From assembly GCA_002428045.1 (NCBI GenBank), contig DIZZ01000241.1, positions 1 through 25,764 of the forward strand: a stretch of DNA of 25,764 bases, read 5' to 3'. Of the stretch, positions 1 to 8,169 are shown one piece after another. Origin of the DNA: Verrucomicrobia bacterium UBA6015 (GTDB lineage Bacteria; Verrucomicrobiota; Kiritimatiellia; UBA8416). The translations under genes were made by a program, and so were the position numbers. The notes below the pieces were generated by a model that saw nothing but the letters and a program-made list of their open reading frames with translations, was not told the origin of the DNA and did no database searches. Each line of letters opens with the position of its first letter. Position 1 is the first letter of the stretch.

Positions 1-845
1 TGCGGGTGCTGCTGAATGCAGCCCGTGGTGCCCAGAAAGCCGGTGGGCGGCTTGTGCTGGCAGCCGCCTCGCCGCAGGTGAAGCAAGTGTTGGATATGGT
101 CGGGTTTGGAGCCATCATCCCGGTGTTTGATACGACGGCTGCTGGCTGCGCCAGTTTTGCGCCGCCCCCGGCCGTGGAGCGCCCCGCCCCGGCTCCGCTG
201 AGTTTCGCCGAGGAACTCTATCTGCTTGCCCTGGATGACGCGGAGGGCGTCACTAAACCCATGCCACCGTTCGCCTTGGATTATGCAATGGCAGGGGCGT
301 TGCTGATGGAACTGGCACTGGATGGCCGGATAGATACCGATCTACGGGTTCTGAAAGTAACGTCGTCGGAACCGACCAAGGATCCGTTGCTCAATGACGT
401 GCTGCGCGACGTGCAAGCACAGCCGAAACCGCAGCCTGTCGCCTTCTGGCTGAAACACTTCGCAGACGAATCCAAGCGCATCGAGGAACGGGTGCTGGCT
501 GGCCTGGTGGCCAAGGGCGTGCTGAAGCAGGAAAACCGCCGGGTGCTATGGGTCTTTGCCGTACGCCGTTACCCGATCATTGATGACCGCGAGGTCAAGG
601 AAGTACGTACCCGCCTGCGGGAACTGATCACCAGTGATGAAATCCCTGAGCCACGGGATGTGGTACTGCTCAGTCTCGCCAAGGCCTGCCGCCTGTTGGA
701 GGATATGTTCTCTCCGGACGAGTACGATGCGATGCGCCCTCGAATTACTGCCCTGACGCGCCTGGATCTGATCGGACAGGAAATGGTCGATGCGATTGGC
801 GACATTGAGCGGGCGATGGCCAGCATGACCATGCCCGTCATGTAA
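1..845 (+). CDS. STAS-GPP34 fusion protein, 5'-truncated by the window edge
   Basis: The reading frame is open to the left edge (the codon at 3-5 is CGG and the next, GTG, is internal), so the true start and the first half of the STAS domain lie outside the window. Numbering visible residues from position 6, residues 1 to about 47 match the C-terminal half of a STAS anti-sigma-antagonist domain (RVLLNAARGAQKAGGRLVLA, then the VKQVLDMVGF helix). An Ala/Pro-rich linker follows to about residue 63. Residues 64 to 275 look like a GPP34 domain (GOLPH3/Vps74 family): it opens with FAEELYLLALDD, continues with a helical ALDYAMAGALLMELALDGRI segment, and has the KGVLKQENRRVLWVF strand region. Eukaryotic GPP34 proteins bind phosphatidylinositol-4-phosphate at Golgi membranes; bacterial members are little characterised. 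The next gene starts 22 bases downstream and also opens with STAS, so the two are probably partners. The phosphorylatable Ser/Thr of this STAS domain would lie left of the window. The domain calls are by eye. Confidence 0.8.
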   Translation, partial: RVLLNAARGAQKAGGRLVLAAASPQVKQVLDMVGFGAIIPVFDTTAAGCASFAPPPAVERPAPAPLSFAEELYLLALDDAEGVTKPMPPFALDYAMAGALLMELALDGRIDTDLRVLKVTSSEPTKDPLLNDVLRDVQAQPKPQPVAFWLKHFADESKRIEERVLAGLVAKGVLKQENRRVLWVFAVRRYPIIDDREVKEVRTRLRELITSDEIPEPRDVVLLSLAKACRLLEDMFSPDEYDAMRPRITALTRLDLIGQEMVDAIGDIERAMASMTMPVM

Positions 846-867
846 AACCATCGCTGGAGGGGACGCG

Positions 868-3525
868 ATGCTTGACGTCAAGATAGACCTGTCGGAACGG
901 TTCCCGCAGATGACCCTTCAAGGTCGGTTTGACGGGGTCGGTGCCAGCGTGTTTGATGATGCGGTGGCCCACCTGCCCGATGGGTTGGGTGGCACCGTGC
1001 TGTTGGATATGGAGGGTGTCGATTATTTATCCAGCGCGGGGGTACGTAGCCTGATGCGGGTGGGGAAATCCGTTGCCCGTTGCCAGGGGCGCGTATGGTT
1101 GATCGCCATGCAGCCCCCCGTACGGCAGGTGTTTGCGATGGCAGGGCTGCTGGCCCAATTTGACGTGGTGGCCAGCCGCCGTGAGGCGACCGTCAGGTTA
1201 CATGCCGAGGTCGCCGCGCGGGCGCACGAAACCGCGGTCTCCCTAAAAGGACGCACGCTCATGCTGACGCCCATTCCCAACGGCATCAGCCTGCTGGAGC
1301 AGTGGCCGGCAACGGGGGCACTGACCTGCCTCGCACTGGATGAACTGGGGGTTGCCATCGGACGTGCCGGCCTCGGAAATACCCTCGCACAGGCAGCCGA
1401 GGCGGTGGATGCCTTCGTATCGACCGGCCAGATGGTTTGTGTGCGACCGACGACGACGGAAAACGCCCCCCCCGATTTCACCGTGTCCGACCAACCAGAG
1501 GATGTCCCGGTCTATGTGGCGGAGGCATGGCGGTTGTCGGGAACGCCCGCCGCGATGGTGGTGTCGGACGACGGGGAGTCGAGTCTCGACGATGTGATGG
1601 ATGGGCTCCCAGAACTGTTGAAAACCGCCACGGAACAGCAGGGGACCGCCTGCATAGCCTGGATCCTGGCGGCCATGGAGGCGGATGGAGGCGGTGAACA
1701 AGGCTGGGTGGGCATGGGGTTGCAAGGGGCCGATGGCATCCGCCGCATGGAAGCGGTCGGGCTCGATACGCTGGATGTGAAATCCGGCACGGCCGATCCA
1801 AAGGCATTTCTGCAGAACGCGCTGCGTACCGAGAGCCTGTCGGGGGCCTTTTCACCGATCGGCAAGCGGCGGGTCGGCCGCTATCGGGCGTGGCTGTTTG
1901 CACCGGCATTGCAGCCAGCCGCAGGACGCCGCTGTAACATTGTTTTCGAGGATGTCGAGGACCCGCCCGAGGAATGGGACTGGATCGCGCGCCGGATCTA
2001 TGCGGATGCAGGCGAGGTCCGGCTGCGGCGGCTACAGGGCGGCTTCTCCGCCGCCACCTTTCATGTGCAAAGCGTTGACCGGGAGGGGCGGCGCTTGTTG
2101 CCCACCGTGCTGAAACTTGCCGATCCGGCCTTCTCGGAACGGGAAGCCCGTGCCTACGATCTTTACGTCAGCAAGTATATCCTGAATAACAGCGCTGTCC
2201 GGATGGGCCGCTGCGCCCGTAATGGATGGGTTGGGCTACGCTATAACTTCCTGGGCATCACCGGCCCCGAAAGCCGGTTGAGCTGGATCGGCGAACACCT
2301 GGTTAATCGTCCGGCAGACGAATCGCAACCGTTGTTCCTTGAGCTCTTCCAGAAGATCCTGGCCCCATGGTACGGGCAAACGCGCCCCTGCGCTTTACGA
2401 CCCTATACCGAACACGATCCGCGCGGGCTGTTCCAAGGACTCGCCGCCGAGGCGTTGACGCTGCTGGGGATCTCGCCCGATCAACCGTTTATCCACTGCC
2501 CCCCGCTGGGACGGGATCTGCCGAATCCGTATTTCCTACTCGAACACGTCTACCCCGCACGCGCCACCGCCGAGTGGCCCGGTCTCTCCTCGATCGTGCA
2601 TGGCGACTTGAATTTTAACAATGTGCTGCTCGACGAGAAGGAGAATATCTACGTCATCGATTTCTCGGAAACGCACATGGGCGATGTCTGCGGGGATTTC
2701 GCCCGGATGGAGCCGATTATGCTATTACAGATGACCCGCCTGCGCGATGATGACGATCTCACCAAGCTGCTACAGTACCTGCAGGAATCCGTCCGGCCTG
2801 GACAGCTTTTTGACCCGCCCTATCACTATACTGGCGATGATCCCTTCATGCCCAAGGCACATGCGCTGGTACGACTACTGCGGGCGGAAGTACGGCGACT
2901 GGCGGGCGACCTACCCTATACCGTACCCTACCTGCTGGGGCTGCTGCGATGGTTCTTGCCGATCGTCGTGTTCCGGCAGTTTCCGCTGCTTTGCAAGCAG
3001 GCTTCCTGCTACGCATCCGCCCTGCTGGCCGAGGCCCTGCTGGACGCCGACCCGGATGCCCTCCCCTATTTCGGTTTAAGGAATACTATGAATACAGTCA
3101 ATCAAATAACCCCGACAGACTTGAACCTGACCTTCGGCAATACCATGGACGACCTTCAGCAGGCCATGGAACAAACCGATGCCTTCATGGAAAAGGCGGC
3201 GGTCGCACCGCAACTGGAATATGCCATCCGCCTGACCCTGGAGGAGCTGGCAACCAATATCATCAAGTACGGGTATGATGACGCAGGACAGCACCACGTC
3301 GCGCTGTCGCTGACCCTAGGGTCCCCGGCAGTCATGGTACTCACCGATGACGGCCACCGGTTCAATCCACTGGAGGATGCACCGGAACCGACATTGGACG
3401 GGCCGCTGGAGGACCGCCCGATTGGTGGATTGGGACTGCACATGATCCAGGCCATGGGAATGAAGCTTGACTACCGGCGCGAGAATGAACATAACATCCT
3501 GAACATTATATTTCCGCAAAACTGA
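868..3525 (+). CDS. STAS / APH-like kinase / RsbW-like HATPase multidomain regulator
   Basis: This is an 885-residue protein with four parts. Residues 1-112 form a STAS domain with the switch loop YLSSAGVRSL (Ser55-Ser56), the region phosphorylated in SpoIIAA and RsbV. Residues of about 118-370 are unassigned. Residues of about 380-735 resemble the APH/choline kinase fold: a glycine-rich LQGGFSAATF strand, a KLAD lysine, the catalytic loop HGDLNFNN (His578, Asp580, Asn585) and a metal-binding IDFSE (Asp598). Residues of about 741-885 are a GHKL ATPase of the RsbW/SpoIIAB type, with N box EELATNIIKYG, G1 box TDDGHRFNP and G2 box GGLGLHMIQ. The protein therefore holds antagonist and anti-sigma-type kinase modules in one chain, separated by a second, unrelated kinase. 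The start has a good ribosome-binding site (GGAGGGG, 5 bases before ATG). No sigma factor, signal peptide or membrane segment is visible. Substrates are unknown. Confidence 0.85.
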   Translation: MLDVKIDLSERFPQMTLQGRFDGVGASVFDDAVAHLPDGLGGTVLLDMEGVDYLSSAGVRSLMRVGKSVARCQGRVWLIAMQPPVRQVFAMAGLLAQFDVVASRREATVRLHAEVAARAHETAVSLKGRTLMLTPIPNGISLLEQWPATGALTCLALDELGVAIGRAGLGNTLAQAAEAVDAFVSTGQMVCVRPTTTENAPPDFTVSDQPEDVPVYVAEAWRLSGTPAAMVVSDDGESSLDDVMDGLPELLKTATEQQGTACIAWILAAMEADGGGEQGWVGMGLQGADGIRRMEAVGLDTLDVKSGTADPKAFLQNALRTESLSGAFSPIGKRRVGRYRAWLFAPALQPAAGRRCNIVFEDVEDPPEEWDWIARRIYADAGEVRLRRLQGGFSAATFHVQSVDREGRRLLPTVLKLADPAFSEREARAYDLYVSKYILNNSAVRMGRCARNGWVGLRYNFLGITGPESRLSWIGEHLVNRPADESQPLFLELFQKILAPWYGQTRPCALRPYTEHDPRGLFQGLAAEALTLLGISPDQPFIHCPPLGRDLPNPYFLLEHVYPARATAEWPGLSSIVHGDLNFNNVLLDEKENIYVIDFSETHMGDVCGDFARMEPIMLLQMTRLRDDDDLTKLLQYLQESVRPGQLFDPPYHYTGDDPFMPKAHALVRLLRAEVRRLAGDLPYTVPYLLGLLRWFLPIVVFRQFPLLCKQASCYASALLAEALLDADPDALPYFGLRNTMNTVNQITPTDLNLTFGNTMDDLQQAMEQTDAFMEKAAVAPQLEYAIRLTLEELATNIIKYGYDDAGQHHVALSLTLGSPAVMVLTDDGHRFNPLEDAPEPTLDGPLEDRPIGGLGLHMIQAMGMKLDYRRENEHNILNIIFPQN
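3078..3090 (+). promoter_or_regulatory. Candidate internal ribosome-binding site and in-frame ATG before the HATPase domain
   Basis: Inside the multidomain gene, AAGGA at 3078-3082 lies 5 bases before an in-frame ATG at 3088-3090 (Met741). Met741 falls exactly at the linker before the RsbW-like ATPase. Translation from here would give a 145-residue stand-alone ATPase, close to the size of free RsbW and SpoIIAB proteins. This is sequence evidence only; such motifs also arise by chance. Confidence 0.4.
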
Positions 3526-3535
3526 GGGAGGGACC

Positions 3536-5194
3536 ATGAACACGAACTATACGATTTCGAATTACCTACTGGAACGATTACAAGAAGTCGGGATCAGCCA
3601 CCTCTTCGGCGTACCAGGCGACTATGTGCTTGATTTCCTCGATGCCGTCATGGCCAGCCCGCTCTGCTGGGTCGGCACCTGCAACGAGCTGAATGCGGGC
3701 TATGCAGCGGATGGATATGCGCGAATGAACGGCATCGCCGCAGCGGTCGTCACCTACGGTGTCGGAGGCCTGAGCATCATCAATGCGACGGCGGGAGCCT
3801 ATGCCGAACAGGTTCCGATGATCGTGATTTCCGGTGCGCCCCCATCCAAACGCCGGGAAGCAGGGGCGCTGGTTCACCACTTGGTTGCCAATTACCAGCT
3901 TCAACTGGACCTCTTCCGCAAGGTCACAGCAGACGCCGTGATGATCACGAATCCCGACACCGCCCCCGCCGAGATTGATCGCGTACTGACCACCTGCATA
4001 CAGAGAAAACTGCCCGGATACATCGAAATTCCAGCCGATATGGCCGTTACGCCGTGCCGACGCCCGGCGGCGCCGCTGCCGATGCCAAAAGCCGCGTCCG
4101 ACCCAGTGGCACTGACCCGTTGCGTATCCACCGCCGCAGCGTTCTTTAATCGCTCCTCCAGCCCGATCCTGTTGGCCGGTGTGGAGCTGATGCGCCATGA
4201 TCTGGGAGCGGCCACACTGAAGCTGGTTGAAACGGCGGAAATCCCGTTTGCCACGATGCTGAGCAGTAAAGCACTGCTACCGGAGCTACATCCGCAGTTT
4301 ATCGGGATTTACCAAGGTGCCTGGAGCCGTGATAACGTAAAGCGGCAGGTTGAATCGTCAGATTGCGTTATTTCGCTGGGTGCGTGGAAAACGGATCTTG
4401 ACACCGGCATGTTTAGCGGCAATCTGGACGACCGTCGCGTCATCTCTGCCTGTGCCGGCAAGGTGGCTGTGGGTGGTCAATGCTTCGAGAATGTGCAGTT
4501 GAATGATTTTGTGGAGGCATTGCTGCCAGCGCTCGAGCCGCGTTCCTACCTGACATCCCATCCAACCCAGGCCAGGGAACTGGCACCGCCGTTCGTTGCC
4601 CGTGCGCAGACCCCCCTGGCGGCGACGCGTCTCTACGAATGCATAGATGACTATCTGGATGATCAGATGGTCCTGCTGGTTGAGCCGGGTGATGCGTTCT
4701 GTGCGGCTCCTGAATTTTTCGTGGAGGAAGCCGAGAATTTCATCATCCAACCCTACTACGCCGCTATCGGCTTCTGCACTCCGGCCGCTCTGGGTGTGGC
4801 ACTGGCACGATCAGGAAAGCGTCCGGTTATCCTGACCGGCGATGGGGCCCTGCAGATGACCGTGCAGGAGATATCGACACTGATCCGGCAGCACTGCCCG
4901 GCCATCATGATCGTGGTCAACAACGACGGGTACCTGATTGAACGCAAGCTGCATGAGGACGGCATGTACAACGATATCCAAATGTGGCAATATGCTGGCC
5001 TGCCTGCGGTTTTCGGAAATGGAAGCGATGCCGTGCGGGGCACCCGGGTGACAACCGAGGAGGAGCTTGTCGCCGCGCTCGATGCCGCCCGCGACACGTC
5101 GAAATTCCACCTGATCGAGGCCTGGCTACCCGGCCGCGATTGCTCGCCTGGCCTTGATCGGCTCGGTGCCACCTTCCGCCAGCAAACCAAGTAG
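3536..5194 (+). CDS. ThDP-dependent 2-oxo-acid decarboxylase (pyruvate/indolepyruvate decarboxylase family)
   Basis: This 552-residue cytoplasmic enzyme should decarboxylate a 2-oxo acid non-oxidatively to an aldehyde using thiamine diphosphate and Mg2+. The length is typical for the family. Key positions are present: Asp29 in GVPGDYVLDF, the cofactor-activating Glu51 in CNELNAGYAADGYAR, the paired His114-His115 of the HH motif that marks pyruvate and indolepyruvate decarboxylases rather than acetolactate synthases, the ThDP/Mg2+ motif from GDG (435-437) to NN (462-463), and the active-site Glu469 in NNDGYLIE. Catalysis should be intact; the substrate (pyruvate, phenylpyruvate, indolepyruvate or a branched-chain oxo acid) cannot be told from sequence by eye. 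It starts 10 bases after the multidomain regulator with ribosome-binding site GAGGGAGG, so it is surely in the same operon. That link between a decarboxylase and a partner-switching module is unusual. Confidence 0.9.
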   Translation: MNTNYTISNYLLERLQEVGISHLFGVPGDYVLDFLDAVMASPLCWVGTCNELNAGYAADGYARMNGIAAAVVTYGVGGLSIINATAGAYAEQVPMIVISGAPPSKRREAGALVHHLVANYQLQLDLFRKVTADAVMITNPDTAPAEIDRVLTTCIQRKLPGYIEIPADMAVTPCRRPAAPLPMPKAASDPVALTRCVSTAAAFFNRSSSPILLAGVELMRHDLGAATLKLVETAEIPFATMLSSKALLPELHPQFIGIYQGAWSRDNVKRQVESSDCVISLGAWKTDLDTGMFSGNLDDRRVISACAGKVAVGGQCFENVQLNDFVEALLPALEPRSYLTSHPTQARELAPPFVARAQTPLAATRLYECIDDYLDDQMVLLVEPGDAFCAAPEFFVEEAENFIIQPYYAAIGFCTPAALGVALARSGKRPVILTGDGALQMTVQEISTLIRQHCPAIMIVVNNDGYLIERKLHEDGMYNDIQMWQYAGLPAVFGNGSDAVRGTRVTTEEELVAALDAARDTSKFHLIEAWLPGRDCSPGLDRLGATFRQQTK

Positions 5195-5217
5195 CGACGA
5201 AATCGGTAAGGTTACGC
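5195..5217. other. Convergent intergenic junction
   Basis: Only 23 bases separate the stop codon of the + strand operon from the stop codon of the - strand operon. I see no hairpin with a T tract on either strand here, so the two transcripts probably overlap at their 3' ends or stop by another mechanism. Confidence 0.6.
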
Positions 5218-5619
5218 TCAACGGCGGTCGGGTTCGATCTGTAGGCGCAGCTTCTTGACGCGGTCCTTGCCTGCGTAATCCTGAACATTGCGAAGCATGG
5301 AGGCCATGCCGTAACGCTTCAGTTCGCTGAGCCAGACCGAGCTATCGACAAACACGGTCAACTCGCCTTCCTGAAGGACGCCCGGACGGGAGTGCAGACT
5401 GACCTGCTTGCCGACGATCGTTTCCCAGGCATCCGCCAACCCGCTGGCCCAGCTCGCATTGGCCAGACCGAGACGCTTCAGCAAGGCTTCCACGCCGACC
5501 CCGACCGCCACCCCGCCACTGTCCGGCAAGGGAGCCTGCATATCGCTATCGATACGGCACCGCTCCCGCTCGATCATCCAGCGACCCTTACTGTAGCGAT
5601 GCGGGGCTCGCTCACTCAT
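5218..5619 (-). CDS. dciA: DciA-like protein (DUF721), probable replicative helicase loader/operator
   Basis: This is a 133-residue protein from the chosen start. The C-terminal part (about residues 40-125) fits DUF721/DciA: a helix with SWASGLADAWETIVG, then VFVDSSVWLSELKRYG and a closing VKKLRLQI strand. DciA is known in several bacteria as the ancestral helper that loads or activates the DnaB replicative helicase. The frame extends upstream to 5652, but ATG at 5619 is preferred: it has AGGGAG 4 bases before it and overlaps the preceding stop by 8 bases (ATGAGTGA), which suggests translational coupling. The N-terminal 35 residues are basic (RAPHRYSKGRW) and not recognisable. The protein is the last of the nrdJ-pyrK-pyrD unit. 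The family call is fairly good; function in this organism is inferred. Confidence 0.75.
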   Translation of the reverse strand: MSERAPHRYSKGRWMIERERCRIDSDMQAPLPDSGGVAVGVGVEALLKRLGLANASWASGLADAWETIVGKQVSLHSRPGVLQEGELTVFVDSSVWLSELKRYGMASMLRNVQDYAGKDRVKKLRLQIEPDRR

Positions 5620-7228
5620 GGACACTCCCTTGATCAATGGACGCGTTGACATTCAAACGGGCCGCGCCCTCATTCCCGGCTCGGATCCCCACCATACCGC
5701 CTGTGCGCATCACCTCCAGAACACCCCGTAAGGCCGGATTATCCAACCGTCCAGACGGCCCCGCCTGCAATAACTGCACGAGGGCATACCCCGCCAGGGC
5801 ATTACTGATCACGTCCGCCAGGGCTGGCAGGTCAGCCTTGGCAATGAACCAGTCCCCGGCCGGGGACGGCTCGTTCGCCGATGGTCGATCCATGCAACGT
5901 CTCAGCACATCCACGTTGGACATCACGATGAGCCAGCCATCACGAACCACCAGCGCCGGACGTTCATCCGCATTCAACAGGGCAAGGCCACCTTTATCAT
6001 TGACGGGGTGAATGGTATAAATTGAATGGGTTTTGCGATCAGGCACTGCGATAACGCCAGCCCCGTACAGCGAATTCATCGTATCAACGATCACAGCGGC
6101 GGCCATTTCCGTGTGCATCGCCGAATCCACCTGCATGGACAGCCCCACCGCAGGCACCTTCATCCTCCTGATCCGTCCCGAGAAATCGCCGCCCGATGCC
6201 CAACCGTAAGCGGCGGCTCCTGGCGACGCAAGCCCCGCGAAACGGGCTACCGCGACCTGCGCCCTGGCATCCAGCGGCACCCCTGCCAGCAGCCTGCGCC
6301 AACGCTCCATCGGCATCCCCGATTGTACGGCGGTGACGGAAAGGTCGAGCGGACAAGGAGGCAGGTGATGCACTTGACCGGTGGATTCAGACGAGGTCGC
6401 GAATAGCAGGGGCGAAAGGCCTCCCTCGGTGCGTTCATCCAGCCTCAGCCACGCATCCTGCGCATTGCCAACCGAAACATTAAACGTCCCCTCCCCCAGT
6501 ACGTCGCCACCGTCAACGACGGCACGGAAGCGGAACCGATCCGTAGGCCAGCCTGACAGGGACTGATCATACGCCGGATCGAGCCAGGGACGTGCCAACA
6601 GGGCGATCTCACCATGGCGTTTGAGCAGGAACAGTAATCGCGCCGCACCCACCGGATCCGACGAGGCGCAGCCTGCCAGCACCCCCTCGTACACCCCGAA
6701 CGAGATGTACTGCAGCCCCGGTGGCAAGTCTGGAAAATATCCAGACCACACACGTTCCCGTTCCAAGCGGTAGACTTCGAATCCTATAAAGGAACGATCC
6801 AGCCAGCCGTTGCGCATCAACTGTGTCGTAGGCCCCCCAACCCAGGCTCCCATCACGAGTCCCGGCCCGTACTGCGCATCAAACGAGGGCACCCAGGCGG
6901 TACAGACGGCTGTCGAGCCCAGTCGGGTGAGCAGCGAGCGCACCCCTGGATCGGCCATGACGGCATCGATCTGCTGCGCCTCCCCGCCAACCGCCGCCCA
7001 CGCCATGGCCACCGGCAGGCTTTTCATCAGCGCATCAACCCGCTTCACCGGGTGCCAATGGAAACTCACGGCCGATGCATCGCTCGGAATAACCCGCAGG
7101 ACCGACGACGGCTGGAACGGGAAATAGACGATCCAGAATAAACAGGCGGCAACAAACAAGACCGCCAGGAGCGACACCGACAGCGTGCGTAACCATCGAC
7201 CTCCAGCATCCGGGGCCGCATCGGTCAT
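5612..7228 (-). CDS. Unrecognised membrane-anchored protein with large extracytoplasmic part
   Basis: This is a 538-residue protein that I do not recognise. Residues of about 14-38 form one hydrophobic segment (SLLAVLFVAACLFWIVYF) after a short N-terminus with two arginines, which fits a signal anchor and places roughly 500 residues outside the cytoplasm. The rest is a mixed alpha/beta sequence with no catalytic motif I can name. It begins with VLRVIPSDASAVSFHWHPV, a style seen in large periplasmic proteins of unknown function in PVC-type bacteria. Cysteines are few and do not form CxxC pairs. The start codon overlaps the pyrD stop as ATGA and its own stop overlaps the dciA start, so it is firmly in the operon, although nothing in it links it to nucleotide synthesis. 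Confidence 0.75.
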   Translation of the reverse strand: MTDAAPDAGGRWLRTLSVSLLAVLFVAACLFWIVYFPFQPSSVLRVIPSDASAVSFHWHPVKRVDALMKSLPVAMAWAAVGGEAQQIDAVMADPGVRSLLTRLGSTAVCTAWVPSFDAQYGPGLVMGAWVGGPTTQLMRNGWLDRSFIGFEVYRLERERVWSGYFPDLPPGLQYISFGVYEGVLAGCASSDPVGAARLLFLLKRHGEIALLARPWLDPAYDQSLSGWPTDRFRFRAVVDGGDVLGEGTFNVSVGNAQDAWLRLDERTEGGLSPLLFATSSESTGQVHHLPPCPLDLSVTAVQSGMPMERWRRLLAGVPLDARAQVAVARFAGLASPGAAAYGWASGGDFSGRIRRMKVPAVGLSMQVDSAMHTEMAAAVIVDTMNSLYGAGVIAVPDRKTHSIYTIHPVNDKGGLALLNADERPALVVRDGWLIVMSNVDVLRRCMDRPSANEPSPAGDWFIAKADLPALADVISNALAGYALVQLLQAGPSGRLDNPALRGVLEVMRTGGMVGIRAGNEGAARLNVNASIDQGSVHE

Positions 7229-8169
7229 TTGCGCACCATCGCCCCGGTCAATTCACGAACATCACGCATACCATGCCGCACAAGGTACGCCTGAATACCC
7301 TCGATGACACTGATCACCGTCGAAGGATCGGTGAAGCTGGCTGTTCCCACGGCCACGGCGGATGCCCCTGCCAGCATCAGCTCAATGGCCCCCTGCGCGT
7401 CTGTCACGCCCCCCATGCCGATAATCGGGATCGTGACCGCCTGGGCCGCATCCCAGACCTGCCGCACCGCAAACGCATGAATACCAGGCCCCGACAGTCC
7501 GCCAAACACATTGCTCAGCACCGGGCGACGCGTCTCCACGTCAATCACCAGCGCAGGCAAGGTATTGATCAGCGAGATCGCATCGGAGCCCGCATCCTGC
7601 GCCGTCCTGGCAAACCGGCCGACAGAGGACACATTAGGCGACAGTTTCGTGATCAGGGGCAGCCGCGTTGATTGGCGTACACGAGAGATGACTTGCGAGG
7701 CCATCTGCAGGTCCGTACCGAACGCGATACCGCCCTCTTTCACATTTGGACAGGAGATATTGAGCTCGATACCGGCAATGCCGTCCACGCCGTCAAACGC
7801 GGCAGCGACCTCGCCATACTCCTCCAGCGTGCGTCCCCAGATATTGACGATCACCGGCGTGGAGAATTGCCGCAGGAACGGCAGGTAATCCCGGACAAAA
7901 CCGTCAACGCCCGGCCCCTGCAATCCGATCGCATTGACCAGGCCGCCCTGCACCTCCACCATGCGTGGCGGCTGGTTTCCCTCCCAGGGCTCCATCCGGA
8001 TCCCCTTGACGACCAGCGCACCCAGCGCATTCAGATCCACCAGATCAGCATATTCCGGACCATACCCGAAGGTGCCGGAAGCCGTCATCACCGGATTACG
8101 CATCCGGATTCCCGCTATTTCCACCGCCATGCCAGGCCCTGTAACACTCAAGGAAGCCCCCCCGCTCAT
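7225..8169 (-). CDS. pyrD: Dihydroorotate dehydrogenase 1B, catalytic subunit
   Basis: This 314-residue flavoprotein oxidises dihydroorotate to orotate in de novo pyrimidine synthesis. Motifs of the class 1 TIM-barrel enzyme are clear: NPVMTASGTFGYGPEY at the N-terminus, NAIGLQGPGVDGF, VIVNIWGRTLEEY, and NISCPNVKEGG with the catalytic-base cysteine Cys140 that separates class 1 from the Ser-using class 2. The FMN phosphate-binding end is seen in IIGMGGV and GASAVAVGTASF. Together with the adjacent pyrK it should form the NAD-dependent type 1B heterotetramer. Its ATG overlaps the pyrK stop by 4 bases (ATGA), a typical coupling for subunits of one complex. Length is normal for the family. Confidence 0.96.
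   Translation of the reverse strand: MSGGASLSVTGPGMAVEIAGIRMRNPVMTASGTFGYGPEYADLVDLNALGALVVKGIRMEPWEGNQPPRMVEVQGGLVNAIGLQGPGVDGFVRDYLPFLRQFSTPVIVNIWGRTLEEYGEVAAAFDGVDGIAGIELNISCPNVKEGGIAFGTDLQMASQVISRVRQSTRLPLITKLSPNVSSVGRFARTAQDAGSDAISLINTLPALVIDVETRRPVLSNVFGGLSGPGIHAFAVRQVWDAAQAVTIPIIGMGGVTDAQGAIELMLAGASAVAVGTASFTDPSTVISVIEGIQAYLVRHGMRDVRELTGAMVRK

Noticed and set aside
868..3525. Aminoglycoside resistance kinase
   Set aside because: The APH-like domain is embedded between STAS and an anti-sigma-type ATPase, so a signalling role is more likely than antibiotic modification.
3536..5194. Acetolactate synthase or oxalyl-CoA decarboxylase as the identity of the ThDP enzyme
   Set aside because: The His114-His115 pair and the NNDGYLIE glutamate are the marks of the pyruvate/indolepyruvate decarboxylase branch.
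5620..5652. Longer dciA start at 5652
   Set aside because: It would overlap the upstream gene by over 40 bases and has no ribosome-binding site, whereas ATG at 5619 has AGGGAG and a coupling overlap.
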